64,000 nt of DNA from contig OX387602.1 of the NCBI GenBank assembly GCA_947568835.1, forward strand, positions 21,503,021 through 21,567,020, read 5' to 3'. The translations under genes and the position numbers were made by a program. This stretch comes from Protonemura montana (taxonomy: Eukaryota; Arthropoda; Insecta; Plecoptera; Nemouridae). Below are positions 37,976-49,810 of this stretch, piece by piece. Under the pieces are notes generated by a model. That model was not told the origin of the DNA and made no database searches. It was given only the letters and a program-made list of their open reading frames with translations. The number at the start of each line of letters is the position of its first letter. Within the stretch, counting starts at the first letter, position 1.

Positions 37976-38691
37976 AGTAACTATTTTGTTTCTATGACGT
38001 GTGGGTATTGGAGTAAATATGTCGATTTATGCCATGTAAACGGGCTGCTTGCAATTAAAAGGTTATGTAACGATTAATATTAAATATAGAAAATTAAAAC
38101 TATTTCAAAAGGATCGTGGTACAACTGTCACGTTGCCTTCAAAAAGTTACAAACACGTTTTCCAAAACTCTTTCTACGCCTCCTGTATACCACAGTCCCA
38201 TAGCCAGCATAACCGTGTATAAGTTTATAACTAATCGTTGCCGTCGTTTCCTGCAAGTGCTCTTGCAACCTTCTACATTCTATCAAATGTTTATCTCATA
38301 GATAAATCTAATATCGATTGCTGGGTGATAAGATGTGAAATGATTGGGTTCCATTTTGACTTGCGTTGCAATATTTAAATCTGCAATCTGATGCTTCACG
38401 ATGCAATTAGTTTACGAAAAATTAGGATCAAGATCAATGTTGTTTCATGTTTGTTCAATGTTCTTGTTGATCAATTATCAATGATCTTGATGATCTCAAT
38501 GATCTCAATGATCAATGTTCTTTCAACGACACTAGCCTGTTATAAATACAGCTCAAATAAATAAATAATATAAATAATCCCGTCAGTGCGACATGTCATT
38601 GGTTTGCACTGAGGCGAGCAAGCGCTGATCATCGACCATCGGGTTTAGTTTGAAAACCTATTTACGGTAATAGAACGGTATAGAACGGTAG

Positions 38692-38815
38692 CATAGAATA
38701 GAATTGAATTGAATTGAATAGAATTGAATTGAATAGAATAGAATAGAATAGAATAGAATAGCATAGAATAGAAATAGAATAGAATAGAACGGTAGAACGG
38801 TAGAACGGTAGAACC
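38692..38815. repeat. (GAATA)n / (GAATT)n microsatellite
   Basis: Impure pentamer array of AGAAT, GAATT and GAATA units, followed by three GGTAGAAC units. Simple sequence without coding potential. Confidence 0.9.
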
Positions 38816-39231
38816 TTAGGTAGAACGGTATACCTATAAAAGTCTATACTATAAGAATATAAGGGTAATGTTGGAGGAAATATAATAAAGTAATAATACT
38901 ACTACACTACCAACTAGTAGTATAGAATATAATATAATAGTAGTAATAACTGTGGTAATAATAATAGTAATAGTGGTAGAATTGTTAATTGACTAAGTTA
39001 AGGTTAAGTTGGCCCTCCTCTGAAGAATGGTGATGATAAAACAATGTCCAAATCCATGGTAAATCACATGATACGGCAACGTTAAATAAATAGTAATAAT
39101 AGAAGTGATAGAATCTCTCATCGATAATGCGACTGCTCAGAGCTCATTCACAAAAATGTTCTATTATCCCGCAAATCCGTGGAAATAAGCGTTTTTTTTA
39201 ATACATTTTAGAGCACACTATTTTAAGGGCT

Positions 39232-39255
39232 CCCCCCCCCCCCCCCCCCCCCCCC
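39232..39255. repeat. 24-nt poly(C) run
   Basis: Uninterrupted run of 24 C in otherwise AT-rich intergenic DNA; similar C or G runs occur near 57689 and 58609. The exact length may be unreliable. Confidence 0.9.
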
Positions 39256-41155
39256 ATGTAATTGCATTCATATTTTGTATTTTCTCTCATGCTCAGCTTA
39301 TCTTGAATATCTTGAAAAAAGGGACTGATATGTGATAACAAATCAGACCATCACTAATCACCGATGGAGAAACAAAGACAATGGCCAAGCTTAACTTCTG
39401 CTCTACGGTCCACGACTAGACAACTAGCGCTTCACTGACAGGAGCGCGGGAATCCCAGCATTCTCAGTCAGTCATGAGTGAGACTTTGTATCGTCGTGAT
39501 CGCCGTAACGAGCGGGTGCAGCGTGCGTTTAAATAAAATACGGTTGCAACTCAAGATCGTCAGGCATCTGCTCGTTGCTTCGCTGCTATTTACATCGGCA
39601 ATGAAACTTTCTCCGGCCGAGTGATTCCACAACCAAGTTTTTATTGTTGAATAAGAGCGGCATTTGCTGGTAAGTTTCAACAAATTTGCAAGCCTTACCT
39701 GTTGTGCTGTGCTAAACTATTCATCGATTAAAATTTACGATGGCGTGACAATAATGTGGTTCGCTTGGCATGTGGTCGCTTAGTAATTACCCTCGCGAGT
39801 AACTCACGGTCAGGGGCAGCCATCAATGTTACATGGCCTTCTGTGTTGTTTGTATCGGTCTCGTACATTTTACCACAGCAAGTAGCCGCGAGAGCAACAA
39901 GTTGGTAGGTACTTGCTTCATCTGAAAGAAGCCTTCAAAAACATATACTTTGCATCGAGTACACTTTTCTTAGAGCAATAATTGATAATGGTTTGCCTGC
40001 TTCTGAAACATTGTCTGTATTTCCATGGCAAATTCTATTTTGGTATTTAAACGCGATGGTCACTAATCAGTAGATTGGTACAAAGACCACTTCATGACTT
40101 TGTCACATTTAGCGAGGGAACTTGGTGCAAGGTTATCCTTGTTTGGTACAGCTCTACAGAATACCTAGTTATTATTAGACCCATTTCTCACAGGATTGTT
40201 TGCGCTCCATCGGCTTACCGTGAAATAATCGCACTGCAGGTATGTCTACACCGGAATTAACTAGAAAATGCAAGAACCAGACGGCTTAGGCTTTATTTAT
40301 TTAATAGTTACTGACAAGTACAAATTAATTATAAGGGCATTCTGACCAAGTTTCTTCGTAAACGAATTAGTTGGTGTAGTAGAGTTTGTTTCTGGTAGAA
40401 TCTAAGACCTCCAAGAAACGCGTTTAAATTTGTTTGAATATTTGCATCCACTTCGCTCATTTCTCGGTTTCCCACGATTTTCTGCGGCGAATGTGTTTGT
40501 TTGTGTGTGAGAGAGAGAGAGAGAGATACGAGGACATAGTTGGTGATCTTGAACCTTCCCTACATTTTTGACATTCGGTTACTAACATAACATTTAGCAA
40601 GGAGTGCAATTACCTTAAAAAAATCACAAAAACAAGTATTTCTTATAGACTAGTTCTGGGCACCTGCTTACACCGATACGAGCCTAAACACTCTGTCATT
40701 ATTTCGGCTCATTAGAAGTAATATATGGGGAACAGACACAGATCGCATTCAGAGTGTAATTAGCGAATGCATACACATATATAATGGTATGACTCACACT
40801 TGACTTTTTACCATGACCAAACCCATGACTTTTAATCATAATGTTTTAAAGTGCTCAACTCCGATAGGCAAGCTTTCTTATCATCCGACTCAGCTGATTG
40901 TAAGACATAATATTGTCATGCTATTGAAATTGGAGGACTGGCATTTTCGCATCGCTTTATTTTACAGTTCGGAACAGAAGGATTCCCCTTTAAACCTTGC
41001 TGTGTAGCTACTTTTTTATACTAATCAACTTCAATCTAAAGTGCAATAATCAAAGTACAATGTCGATATTGTTTTATCTCTTTGATGATCTCACGGTGAT
41101 CATATCCGCGGTACCCATCCCGGCAGTCGATTTGCTACAACCACAAAGGATGTAG

Positions 41156-41185
41156 CTTAGAGAAAAGAATATTCTTTTCTCTAAG
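41156..41185. repeat. Perfect 30-bp palindrome flanked by direct repeats
   Basis: CTTAGAGAAAAGAAT is followed directly by its exact reverse complement ATTCTTTTCTCTAAG. The copies of GGATGTAG on each side (41148-41155 and about 41185-41192) form a direct repeat, as if the palindrome sits at a duplicated site. Confidence 0.9.
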
Positions 41186-42396
41186 GATGTAGCACTACAA
41201 AAAGAGTGTCTATGCTCTTCCAACGACCTTGGAGGATTTTTGGAATTTTCCTCGACGATATTGATTTCTCATAGAATTTACGACCCTTATCTATCCGTGT
41301 TAATTTTTTGAGGTGAATAACTAACAGTGTTATTCGTGTGATCAGACAGCATGTACCTGTCGTAATTATATATGATAGGAACTCGTAATTCGTACATGCC
41401 GCAAAATATCGGAGCAGTTTTAGGATGAAATCTTATTTAAATTGCAAACGCTTGCAATGCGCGGGGTATTTTGGGGTATTTATCCGCGTTTGGGCATCGA
41501 TTTTTGAGACGGTTATAGTGTTGTTAACTATAAAATCGGAGCAGGTCTTGAAGAACACTATTTTCGTGAGGAACCGCGTACATTGCATCACGTAGTCGTT
41601 TTCCCACCTATGGCACAAATGCTATCCGCAGCAAAAATGGGTGGTCTTGTCAGTAGTGGTAGAGCTCATTAGTTTTGCTTTGCAAGATTGCATTGCATTT
41701 GCATAAACAGTATACGAATACACATGCAAGAATCTTTCTGCTTTCGTCTACATGATCATGCCCTATCTCGTTACAACGTGCAAACCAGAGATGTAATTAT
41801 CGCGTAAAGCACATTGGCTTGCTAGACGGGCAAAAATTCGATAACTGGTAATATATCATATTGTATTTTATTGCGCTTCGGACAAGTACTTACTATCTCT
41901 ATGAGCACTATTTTAGTGTAAATTAAGTTTACTAGTGGTACTAGGAAAGGTTTTACAGCGCAATGACCATCTTTGCTGTACTGAACCGTCTGATCATTAG
42001 TAACTGAAGATACCAGGCTCCTGTAACTTGTAACATTTTTATAGAAATTCCTAAACATTAAAATAGTACATCCCTGTAGATGGCCAGTTATCCTTAGATA
42101 AGCTTTGCTTTTAGAACACCCAAGGATGGAAGTGGAACCTACCTGCAAGACTACCTGTAAGCCTTTGCACAAGATTCGGTTCAGACTGCCAGGAAGTAAC
42201 AGCTGCTGTTTTATAACTGTAAAGCTTTTAATACTCATCCAATCCAACACCTGATGCTGATCAGTGAACATTGCTTCAAAGTTCTGTGAAATTGCAAACA
42301 ATGGGGTTTCCAACCATATAATAATATACCTATATTCTTTGTTTTGCCTCTAACAGTTCTTTTTCTATCACCTCAGAAGGCTGACCAGTTTCAAAA

Positions 42397-45300
42397 ATGA
42401 AAAACGTGGCACCAAAGCGGAAGTCGCCTGCGCATATCGCATGGCTGAAGAAAAAAAACGCTAAGAAAAATGCAAAGCGTGCTGAGAACCAGCGTGCATT
42501 GTCAGAGTCAAGAAGTGAGACTCCGCCGAGCGAGAGATTTCGTGACATGGAGATCTGCCCGTCTCCCGACGAGCTGCTCGGAGTTGTGAAGCTGCCCGTG
42601 CGGAAGAACGCGGGCAAGTACCAGAATGCTGAGGACTACCTAGACTTGCAGTTCAGACTCCTGCGCGAAGACTTTGTGCGCCCGCTGCGCGAAGCACTTG
42701 CAGATGTGCGCGCCCGTGACGAAACGCATGAAAACCCCCCGCCTAATGGCGCAAGAGTCTACACGGGGGTGCGCTTCGAGAAGCTGGTGCGAGACTTCCG
42801 TTCTCTTACCATTATCGTCAAGATCGATCCCGACCAAATTAATCTTGCCAATGATAAGCTTTTCATGTATGGCTCTCTCCTCTGTTTCTCGGAGACCAAT
42901 GACAACTTCCAATACGTCGTGCTTGCTAAAGTGTGCGACTGCTATCCAAGTTTGCTCCGCAAAGGACTTATCAAAGTGACGCTGATAAACCACGACGAGC
43001 TCCTGGACATCAACTTTGGCGCCAGCTACTCAATGTTTGAATCGGAAGTGTTCTTCGAACCGTACTTCCGCGTTCTGACAGCGTTGCAGACAATGGCACT
43101 AGAAAATTACCCGATGTGCCACTACATCACTGGCAAGGTTAAAACCATCCAAACAATTAACCATATGCACTGGGAACCTAACGACAACCCGGGTCTGAAT
43201 GAAACTCAGTTTCGCGGGTACCACAGTGCACTGGCAAACAACCTGACACTGATCCAGGGGCCTCCAGGCACGGGAAAGACTTTTCTCGGACTGAAGGTGG
43301 TTAAACGAATGATTGAGTTAAACGAGGCTCTAGAAGTAACTGGGGGCAAAAAGCCACCGCCCATCCTTGTGATTTGCGCGACCAACCATGCACTGGACCA
43401 GTTCCTCGAGCACATTGTTGGTTTCTGTACAGACGTGATTCGCGTAGGGGGGCAGTCGCAGAGCGTCGCCTTGGTGGCCTACATGATGAAAGGGAAGCGA
43501 AAGCAATATCGGTATGTATGGACTTTGATTTTTTTCATTACAGGCATGATCATTCAGAATTTAAACTAGACTTTGCTTAAGCAATTTTAGTTGGCATTAA
43601 TGAGTCGGATTAACGCGCCGGATAAACAGGCGTACAGAGTTGAACAAGCTATAAGGAACAAAGCTTTATTTTATTGGACTTATTTACCCTTTCCTTGGTC
43701 GTATCCATTTATCTTCGTAATAAGATCAGATCTTTTCACAATACCTTTATTTATTGTTTTCTCTCCAGCTGATAATGTTTGCATTAATTTTTTCAGGAAA
43801 GCAAACCAAGCGGTAACCCGGTTGTTGGTGGATATTGAGTACACCATGAACAAGCTACGCATGGATATCGAGAGGAAAGTGCGAAAGCTGAATAGAGACA
43901 AGATGTCGATGGACGAGCAGACAGACCTCGAAGACGAGATCCTGCTTCTGATAGACGAGTTCCATGAGCAGATGAATGAGTACCAGGGGTGCAAACTGGA
44001 GAAGGACCTGGTAGTCATGCGAGATGCCCGGTTGATTGGCATGACCACCACCAGTGCAGCCCGTCTTCGTCCACTGTTGGACAATCTAGAGCCCAGCATC
44101 AGTGAGTTGACGGCCTCTGCCGTTCAAATATTCATGCTGAATTCTTAATCTTAGCATTGGCTTTCATATATTTTGAGAGTAGCATTAACCCATAAATTAG
44201 GACATTCAGATTCCTTCACTCAAATGGTTTTGATACTTGTTTTATATACTAGCTGATTTTACTACTTTTTTCCATGGTTTCAGTCAGACAGCAGAAAAGT
44301 TTTTAGTCCGGTGAATTTTTGTATTTACTGAAAATAAATGGTGTAACCTGAGTATTGATCATGTAAAGGTATCAAATAAGTTGCCGTGCATTCCAAGTGA
44401 AATTAAATTTCAAAGGAAGCAACAAGTTATTGCTCGACAACTTTTTTGATCATTTTTAGTCGATCGCCCTCCAGAGCTCACTGCTTTATTTAATTTTACT
44501 AAGGATTTTCAGAATAAGCAAAGCATCCAGCTTGGGGCTTTGATTACCTTGTAATTGTCATTTGCAGTGATTGTGGAGGAGGCTGCTGAGGTGCTAGAAG
44601 GCCACATTGTGGGAGCGCTGACTAAACATTGCAGACACATCGTTCTGATCGGTACGTTACAGTGACTCCCAGAAGTTGCTTTTAGGAAAATAACTTTCCT
44701 TGTAAAAAAGGCACAGTATTTTTTTGTCTAAAACAAACAAAAAACGTCTCCAATATAGTTCTGTTTGCTCGATTATGAAAGCATCTGAAAATATACTATT
44801 TACACTTCTTAATTAACGTGCTAAGTTTTACTCTCCACATATTTTTTTGATGTGCCCAACAGTGGCATGCCGTGGATAAACCAACAGGGGAATCTATCGG
44901 GTCAAAAAATGTAACCAGCAATACCCATAATCAGTTAAATCGATGCCTGCATGTTACTAGGATCTATAGTTGTACAAAGTTTGTATAATTTATAGTGCAT
45001 GTAAAGTATCTTTGGATAGATTTCACAAACACCATTTGATTCACAAAATATCACCCTTCATCTGAGTTAAACCTAATAGTAATGGCACGTAGTTCCAATC
45101 ACAATAGTTACAAAATCGCTTGCGAATACTCAGGCTCATCTTATGTTAATAATCGCAATACTTGCGACATTCGTAAACGATGTTGAACTAAAGGCCAAAC
45201 GCGAGAGAAGCATTTTTTAAATGTGATTCCCTTGAAATAGAACATAATTAATACCTGATTTTTGGCTAATACCATTACAAACGATGAAGGTAATTGATAA

Positions 45301-48300
45301 GGGGGATGTGACAAATCATATTATGGTCAGAAACATATCTTCTCTGCGCTTTAAATGCACTTTTTTGTAATTTATTTGCACGTCGGACTTGCCCGGAACG
45401 CTTGCCATGCAGCTGGCTCCCTGCACCATAGAATGGCTAGCATGGCCAATATCAGGGCTGCGTGACAGATTTTCAAAGTGAATCCCTTGCAAAGCGAAGC
45501 TACTGAAGCGAGCCAGGCTGCCGTAGCGCAATTTGAAGTGAGATGTTTTCGCGCGGAGTTAAAATTTAAGAAAGGGACTTGCATTGTTACAAATTAAAAG
45601 TTCACACAAACAAATTATTGAATTATAAGAAGAAATTGTCAATTATATAATTGTGAACAGCACAGAAGAAAAAAGGAATATTTTTCCATGGAGTGCACAC
45701 CCCTGGTGCCCAAAACCTATTTAGCACCTGACATACCTAAGGTGACATGTTGGTGTGGAGTGTGCAAAAGACGTAAAGTGGGGATGGGGGGAGTAGTTTG
45801 GAACTTACTGGAGGAAGCGAAGCATTGGTGGTAAGTCGTGATAGATAACTTTTGTTGGTAAATGTTTCAGCTAATGCTTCAAGGTCACTTTAAGAAGTCG
45901 ATACTGGTAGTAGATAATGTACACTGCACCAATGGATATAAGAGGAATATTATTAAAGATTTCACAGGGAGGAAATAGAAATGTGTCTTTAACAAATGAA
46001 GTATTGTTTCCTGAAGAAATCTTATTTCACTGTAAAGTGGTAGTTCACAAAACACTATTCAAATGTGAATTTTTTGTATATTTATTTTCTTAGCAACACT
46101 TGATCAACAAATTCTTAGAAGCAAATCAAACAATTCAAGGTAGAGCAGCATCAAGCTACATGTGAAAACCGCATTAACTTGCAGGCGACCACCAGCAACT
46201 GCGGCCGATAACATCTTGCTACCGCCTGAGTAAGGAGTACCACCTGGATGTGTCGCTGTTCGAGAGACTGTGCAAAAACGGCGTGCCATACATCACCCTG
46301 GACACGCAGCACCGGATGCGTCCTGAGTTTGCACAGCTGCTTGTGCCCACCATCTACCACACGCTCTTCAACGACGAAAGCGTCCTCCTGCGACCCGATG
46401 TGCGTGGTGTCGAGAAGAACTTGTTCTTTGTCACGCACTTAGAACCCGAAGAGGTAAGCTACTAAATTGAGGATGTGCCATTCCTTGCTATCTGCTGTGA
46501 AGAAAGTGTGTAAAATGGGTGGTGCATTTTAAAAATAGATATAATATTGGTACCACAAAAAAAAACCTGCCCTTCAGTTTATAGCACCACAATTCTGCCA
46601 GTGTAAAACATCCTTCAATTAACGTTGATTCTAATTTTGGGCTATCATATTGCAGTGAATTTTACTTTTAAATAATTGAACACTCGAGTGCCAAGTGAGG
46701 TTAAAAATGAATATTGGTAGTAAATTGTGGAGTGAAGAAGTAATCTGACAGTATGTACCACTTCTTTGTAAATTTATTGGTGGCACAAGTCTCCAGATCC
46801 ACAATTTTTTTTGATTCTGTATTGATCAGATTTGCTTCACATTCTATGTTTGATTTTGTTCCAGTCTGCCGGCTGGAGCAAAAGAAACCTGCACGAGGCC
46901 GAGTTCACGATGGCACTGTGCCAATACCTAATCCTCCAAGGACATGCCCCTGAAAAAATCACTATCATCGCCATGTACGCTGCCCAAGTCACGGAGCTCG
47001 AGAACGTATGTGCTATCACCACCCCATACTTTCTGAAATTCAGAAAAAAAACAAAGATATTTCTGTTTTTAAATATTTTGTGATTCTTCTCCTGTAAATT
47101 AAATTGGTACACAGCTAGGAACCTTTTTCACCATTCTAACTGAGCCATTTTTCATGAAGATAATTAATCGGCAAGTTTAAAACATTGATTGTTAACCTAT
47201 TTAATCAACTATGAGCTTAGGTCCATTGCCGGATATTGATTGTATTACCATTAGAACACCAGTTTTCTGATGGGAGTGCTTCTTGACTGTTGAAAAAATG
47301 TCATTAAATCAGAAACAGTAAAATTATAGCAGTTGCTGTATACAGTCTTGAGTCAGGGTTTTACTGAATGTCCCGATTCACACACAAATTTTATTTGTAC
47401 ATTGAAATTTGAAACAAATCGTGACCTAGCTTTAACACATTGGTTTAACCTTACATTTTCAATTTATTGTAGGGAGTATGGACATTGTTTCCCGACTCTA
47501 AGCTATTCAAAGAATACTAGTCTTCAGATAAAATTGCTGGAGGCGGAATTACAAAGCTGTGCTCACCTCACGTTTCTTTTACAGCTGCGGGCCAAGGAGT
47601 TGTCTCTGAATGGCGTGTTGATCTCGAGTGTGGATGGCTACCAAGGCGAGGAGAACGACATTGTGCTGCTCTCGCTTGTCCGCAGCAACAAGTCGGCTCA
47701 TATCGGTTTTCTATGGACCGTCAACAGAGTCTGTGTGGCCCTGTCTCGAGCACGATTTGGCCTCTACATCATTGGTGGGTACCCAGCATTAACCCATTCT
47801 GCATTGTAGTTAAGTCGTTCTGCTACTGGGGTAAAAGTTAAAACCAGGCACACACTAATTTAATTATCATATGCTATTATCATATGCTTCTGGCTACTAT
47901 TTAAAGAGTTTTTGACAAATTATTAGCATTATTAAAATAAATAATACATCTACAAATTTGGAAAGGAAGCTAGACTGGAAAAATGTGCAACTGAACCGAA
48001 GTGACAGACCATTCTGTCCTGTGGCCATTGAATTAGCATCTCCGGATAGCTCAGTTGGTAGAGCTAATATGTGTGACCGGCAATTGGGAGGTCCCGGGTT
48101 TGTATCCCGGTTCGGTTGCACATTTTCCAGTCTAGCTTCCTTTCCATCATCCGCTTGCTGGGTTAAGCTCCCGCGTGGAAATGCCAGAAAAACCAAAAAA
48201 AAACACTGTATCTACAAATTTGTTACAAAATAGATGGACGCATCAAACTGGCAGGCATTTAAAACAATCACTCGCATGTTAAATTATATATACTTATACA

Positions 48301-49810
48301 TGTGTACTTAACTGTATGGTTCAGGCCAAAATGTTATTGGTTGATGTATCTGATTTAAGACAGTGAGTTGCTAGACAAACCGACTATTTAACTAAAGGCA
48401 AGTAGGTCTGTATCAAAATTGTGCAGAACTAATGTGAACGACCGACTATTCAATGTTCCAGGCAACATGGAGAACCTGACCCGGGACAAACGATCTGTGT
48501 GGTGTCGCATCAACAAACCAATGAGGCAGTCGCGAGCAGTTGGCACACACCTCGCCCTGCGCTGCTCTATGCACGACTCAGTAAAGTTTGTGAGCTGCGC
48601 TTCCGACTTTACGCTAAAAGCAGGGGGCTGCGGGCTTGGGTGCACAGACAAACCTCGGGTTTCCAGCAGCCTCGAGTCACTTCTCAGCAGTGTCACCCTC
48701 GACGACAAGACTCAGCAGACGGTGGTTTACACTAACGGCAACCTCGCCAAGTCTGCGAGTATGCAAGATATCTTGGATGTCATTGAGCGCCAGGCGGCGA
48801 GGAAATTGACTCCGCCGAAAAGTATACAAACTGCAGTTTCAAACAAAGTAAACAAGACCCTGGCACCAGCGGCTAAGGGCATGCAGAAAATGGCCGATGT
48901 GCAAGGAGGTTTGCCAAAGCCAGTCTCGCACGTACCACCGACAAAAGCCAAGCACTTCTTTGCTGTTGATTTCGAGCCAGAGCCGTTGCTAAAGCCACAT
49001 GCTGCGGTGACGCCCTTCTGCGTGGACCGGAGCAATAATGAGGCGGGTTGCTTGGAGCAGAAATCTCTGGCCAACGGATTTGTCCAGAGTCACGACGATT
49101 CAAAGGCAACTGCTTCAGCGTCCCTGAACAACGGTGATCTTCGGGGAAGTATTCAAAGAGAGATGGAAGAGTTCGATAGGCAAACAATGCTGAAACGTAA
49201 TGAACTCCTGGCTCGGGTTCTTGGGGAAGCCAAAGATGGTAAGGGGGCAGAGCATTTGAACAAGAACCATGTAGCTCTTCATGAGGCCAGGAGTCACGTT
49301 GCATCAGTTCATCCCAACACTCGAAGTGTTGCACCAATGAGAGAACACAATCCCATTGTGCAGCATATACATAGACCAGATGACCAGAGACTTGTGGTCG
49401 AGGGCGAAGTTCGAGCATCCACCAACAGGTACAACCCACAGTCAACTCGTGGCATCGCCCCTTCAGCTCCTCAGATAGACGATCGCGTTTTTACAGGGGC
49501 CATTCCTCGGACGCGCTTTGTAGAGGTGCCCCGCATTCCAACAAGGGAGCACATGCCGCCAACGCCTGTTCCGCGGTCCCAGGTACCACTGACTTACAAT
49601 CGAACGACAACCATTCAGCACGTGTACACAGTGCAAGAACCTGTCTCGAACAGGTCACACGAAGCTACACTCGCAACTCCTTACGCAGCTACAGGCGTGG
49701 AGGTCGGGCGTGATGCCGTTTTGATTGGTGAACATAGAAGGCAGAGGCCACAAGCCGCACCTCCTGTCATCGAGAAGCCGAAGAAGAAGTCTACCTGTGT
49801 GGTGATGTAG
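42397..49810 (+). CDS. ZNFX1-like SF1 RNA helicase with C-terminal CaaX box
   Basis: UPF1-superfamily helicase related to ZNFX1, a family tied to small-RNA inheritance and antiviral RNA sensing. Seven exons, 42397-43511, 43797-44101, 44568-44651, 46185-46453, 46865-47005, 47585-47774 and 48462-49810, give 1150 aa. The pre-helicase region matches ZNFX1 (GKYQNAEDYLDLQFRLLRED). Motifs: I QGPPGTGKT (about 286), Ia ICATNHALDQFLEHI, II IVEEAAEVLEGHI (about 474), III LIGDHQQLRP (about 500), IV LDTQHRMRPEF (about 537), V SSVDGYQGEENDIV (about 651), VI RVCVALSRARFGLY (about 684). After RCSMHDSVKFV and GGCGLGC, where ZNFX1 continues into NFX1 zinc fingers, this protein has about 390 disordered residues. 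It ends KPKKKSTCVVM, a polybasic farnesylation signal. The N-terminus is shorter than in ZNFX1; an in-frame TGA lies 15 bp upstream of the ATG. Confidence 0.88.
44652..46184 (+). other. Intron 3 of the ZNFX1-like gene
   Basis: About 1.5 kb between the helicase exons that end LIG and begin DHQQLRP. No exon or repeat recognised; the short open frames near 45316-45584 (-) show no domain. Confidence 0.6.
47961..48146. mobile_element. Foldback element with a tRNA-like core in a helicase intron
   Basis: Two inverted arms, 47961-48000 and 48111-48146, match almost perfectly (GGAAGCTAGACTGGAAAAAT against ATTTTCCAGTCTAGCTTCC). They enclose, and partly overlap, a tRNA-like segment at 48040-48120. That segment has a good D arm (TAGCTCAGTTGGTAGAGC) and a T-arm-like CCGGGTTTGTATCCCGG. 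The acceptor stem pairs in 5 of 7 positions and no anticodon stem forms, so it is not a working tRNA. It resembles a MITE or foldback element that carries a pol III-type promoter. Confidence 0.7.

Larger units (their letters stand above)
37976..42396. other. Divergent intergenic region between CFAP57 and the ZNFX1-like helicase
   Basis: About 4.4 kb without a supported coding gene. It holds a pentamer microsatellite (38692-38815), a 24-C run (39232-39255), a (GA)n run near 40510 and a perfect palindrome (41156-41185). A locally GC-richer stretch at about 39480-39672, ending in GCTG before GTAAGTTT, could be a non-coding first exon of the helicase gene spliced to an acceptor near 42355 or 42377. 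That is only an inference. The 163-codon minus frame at 41822-42313 shows no family likeness. Confidence 0.45.

Noticed and set aside
41822..42313. 163-codon minus ORF upstream of the helicase
   Set aside because: No recognisable domain and mixed composition; lies in the likely 5' UTR or promoter of the helicase gene.
48040..48120. Functional tRNA
   Set aside because: Good D arm and T arm, but two acceptor mismatches and no anticodon stem; it is part of a foldback repeat.
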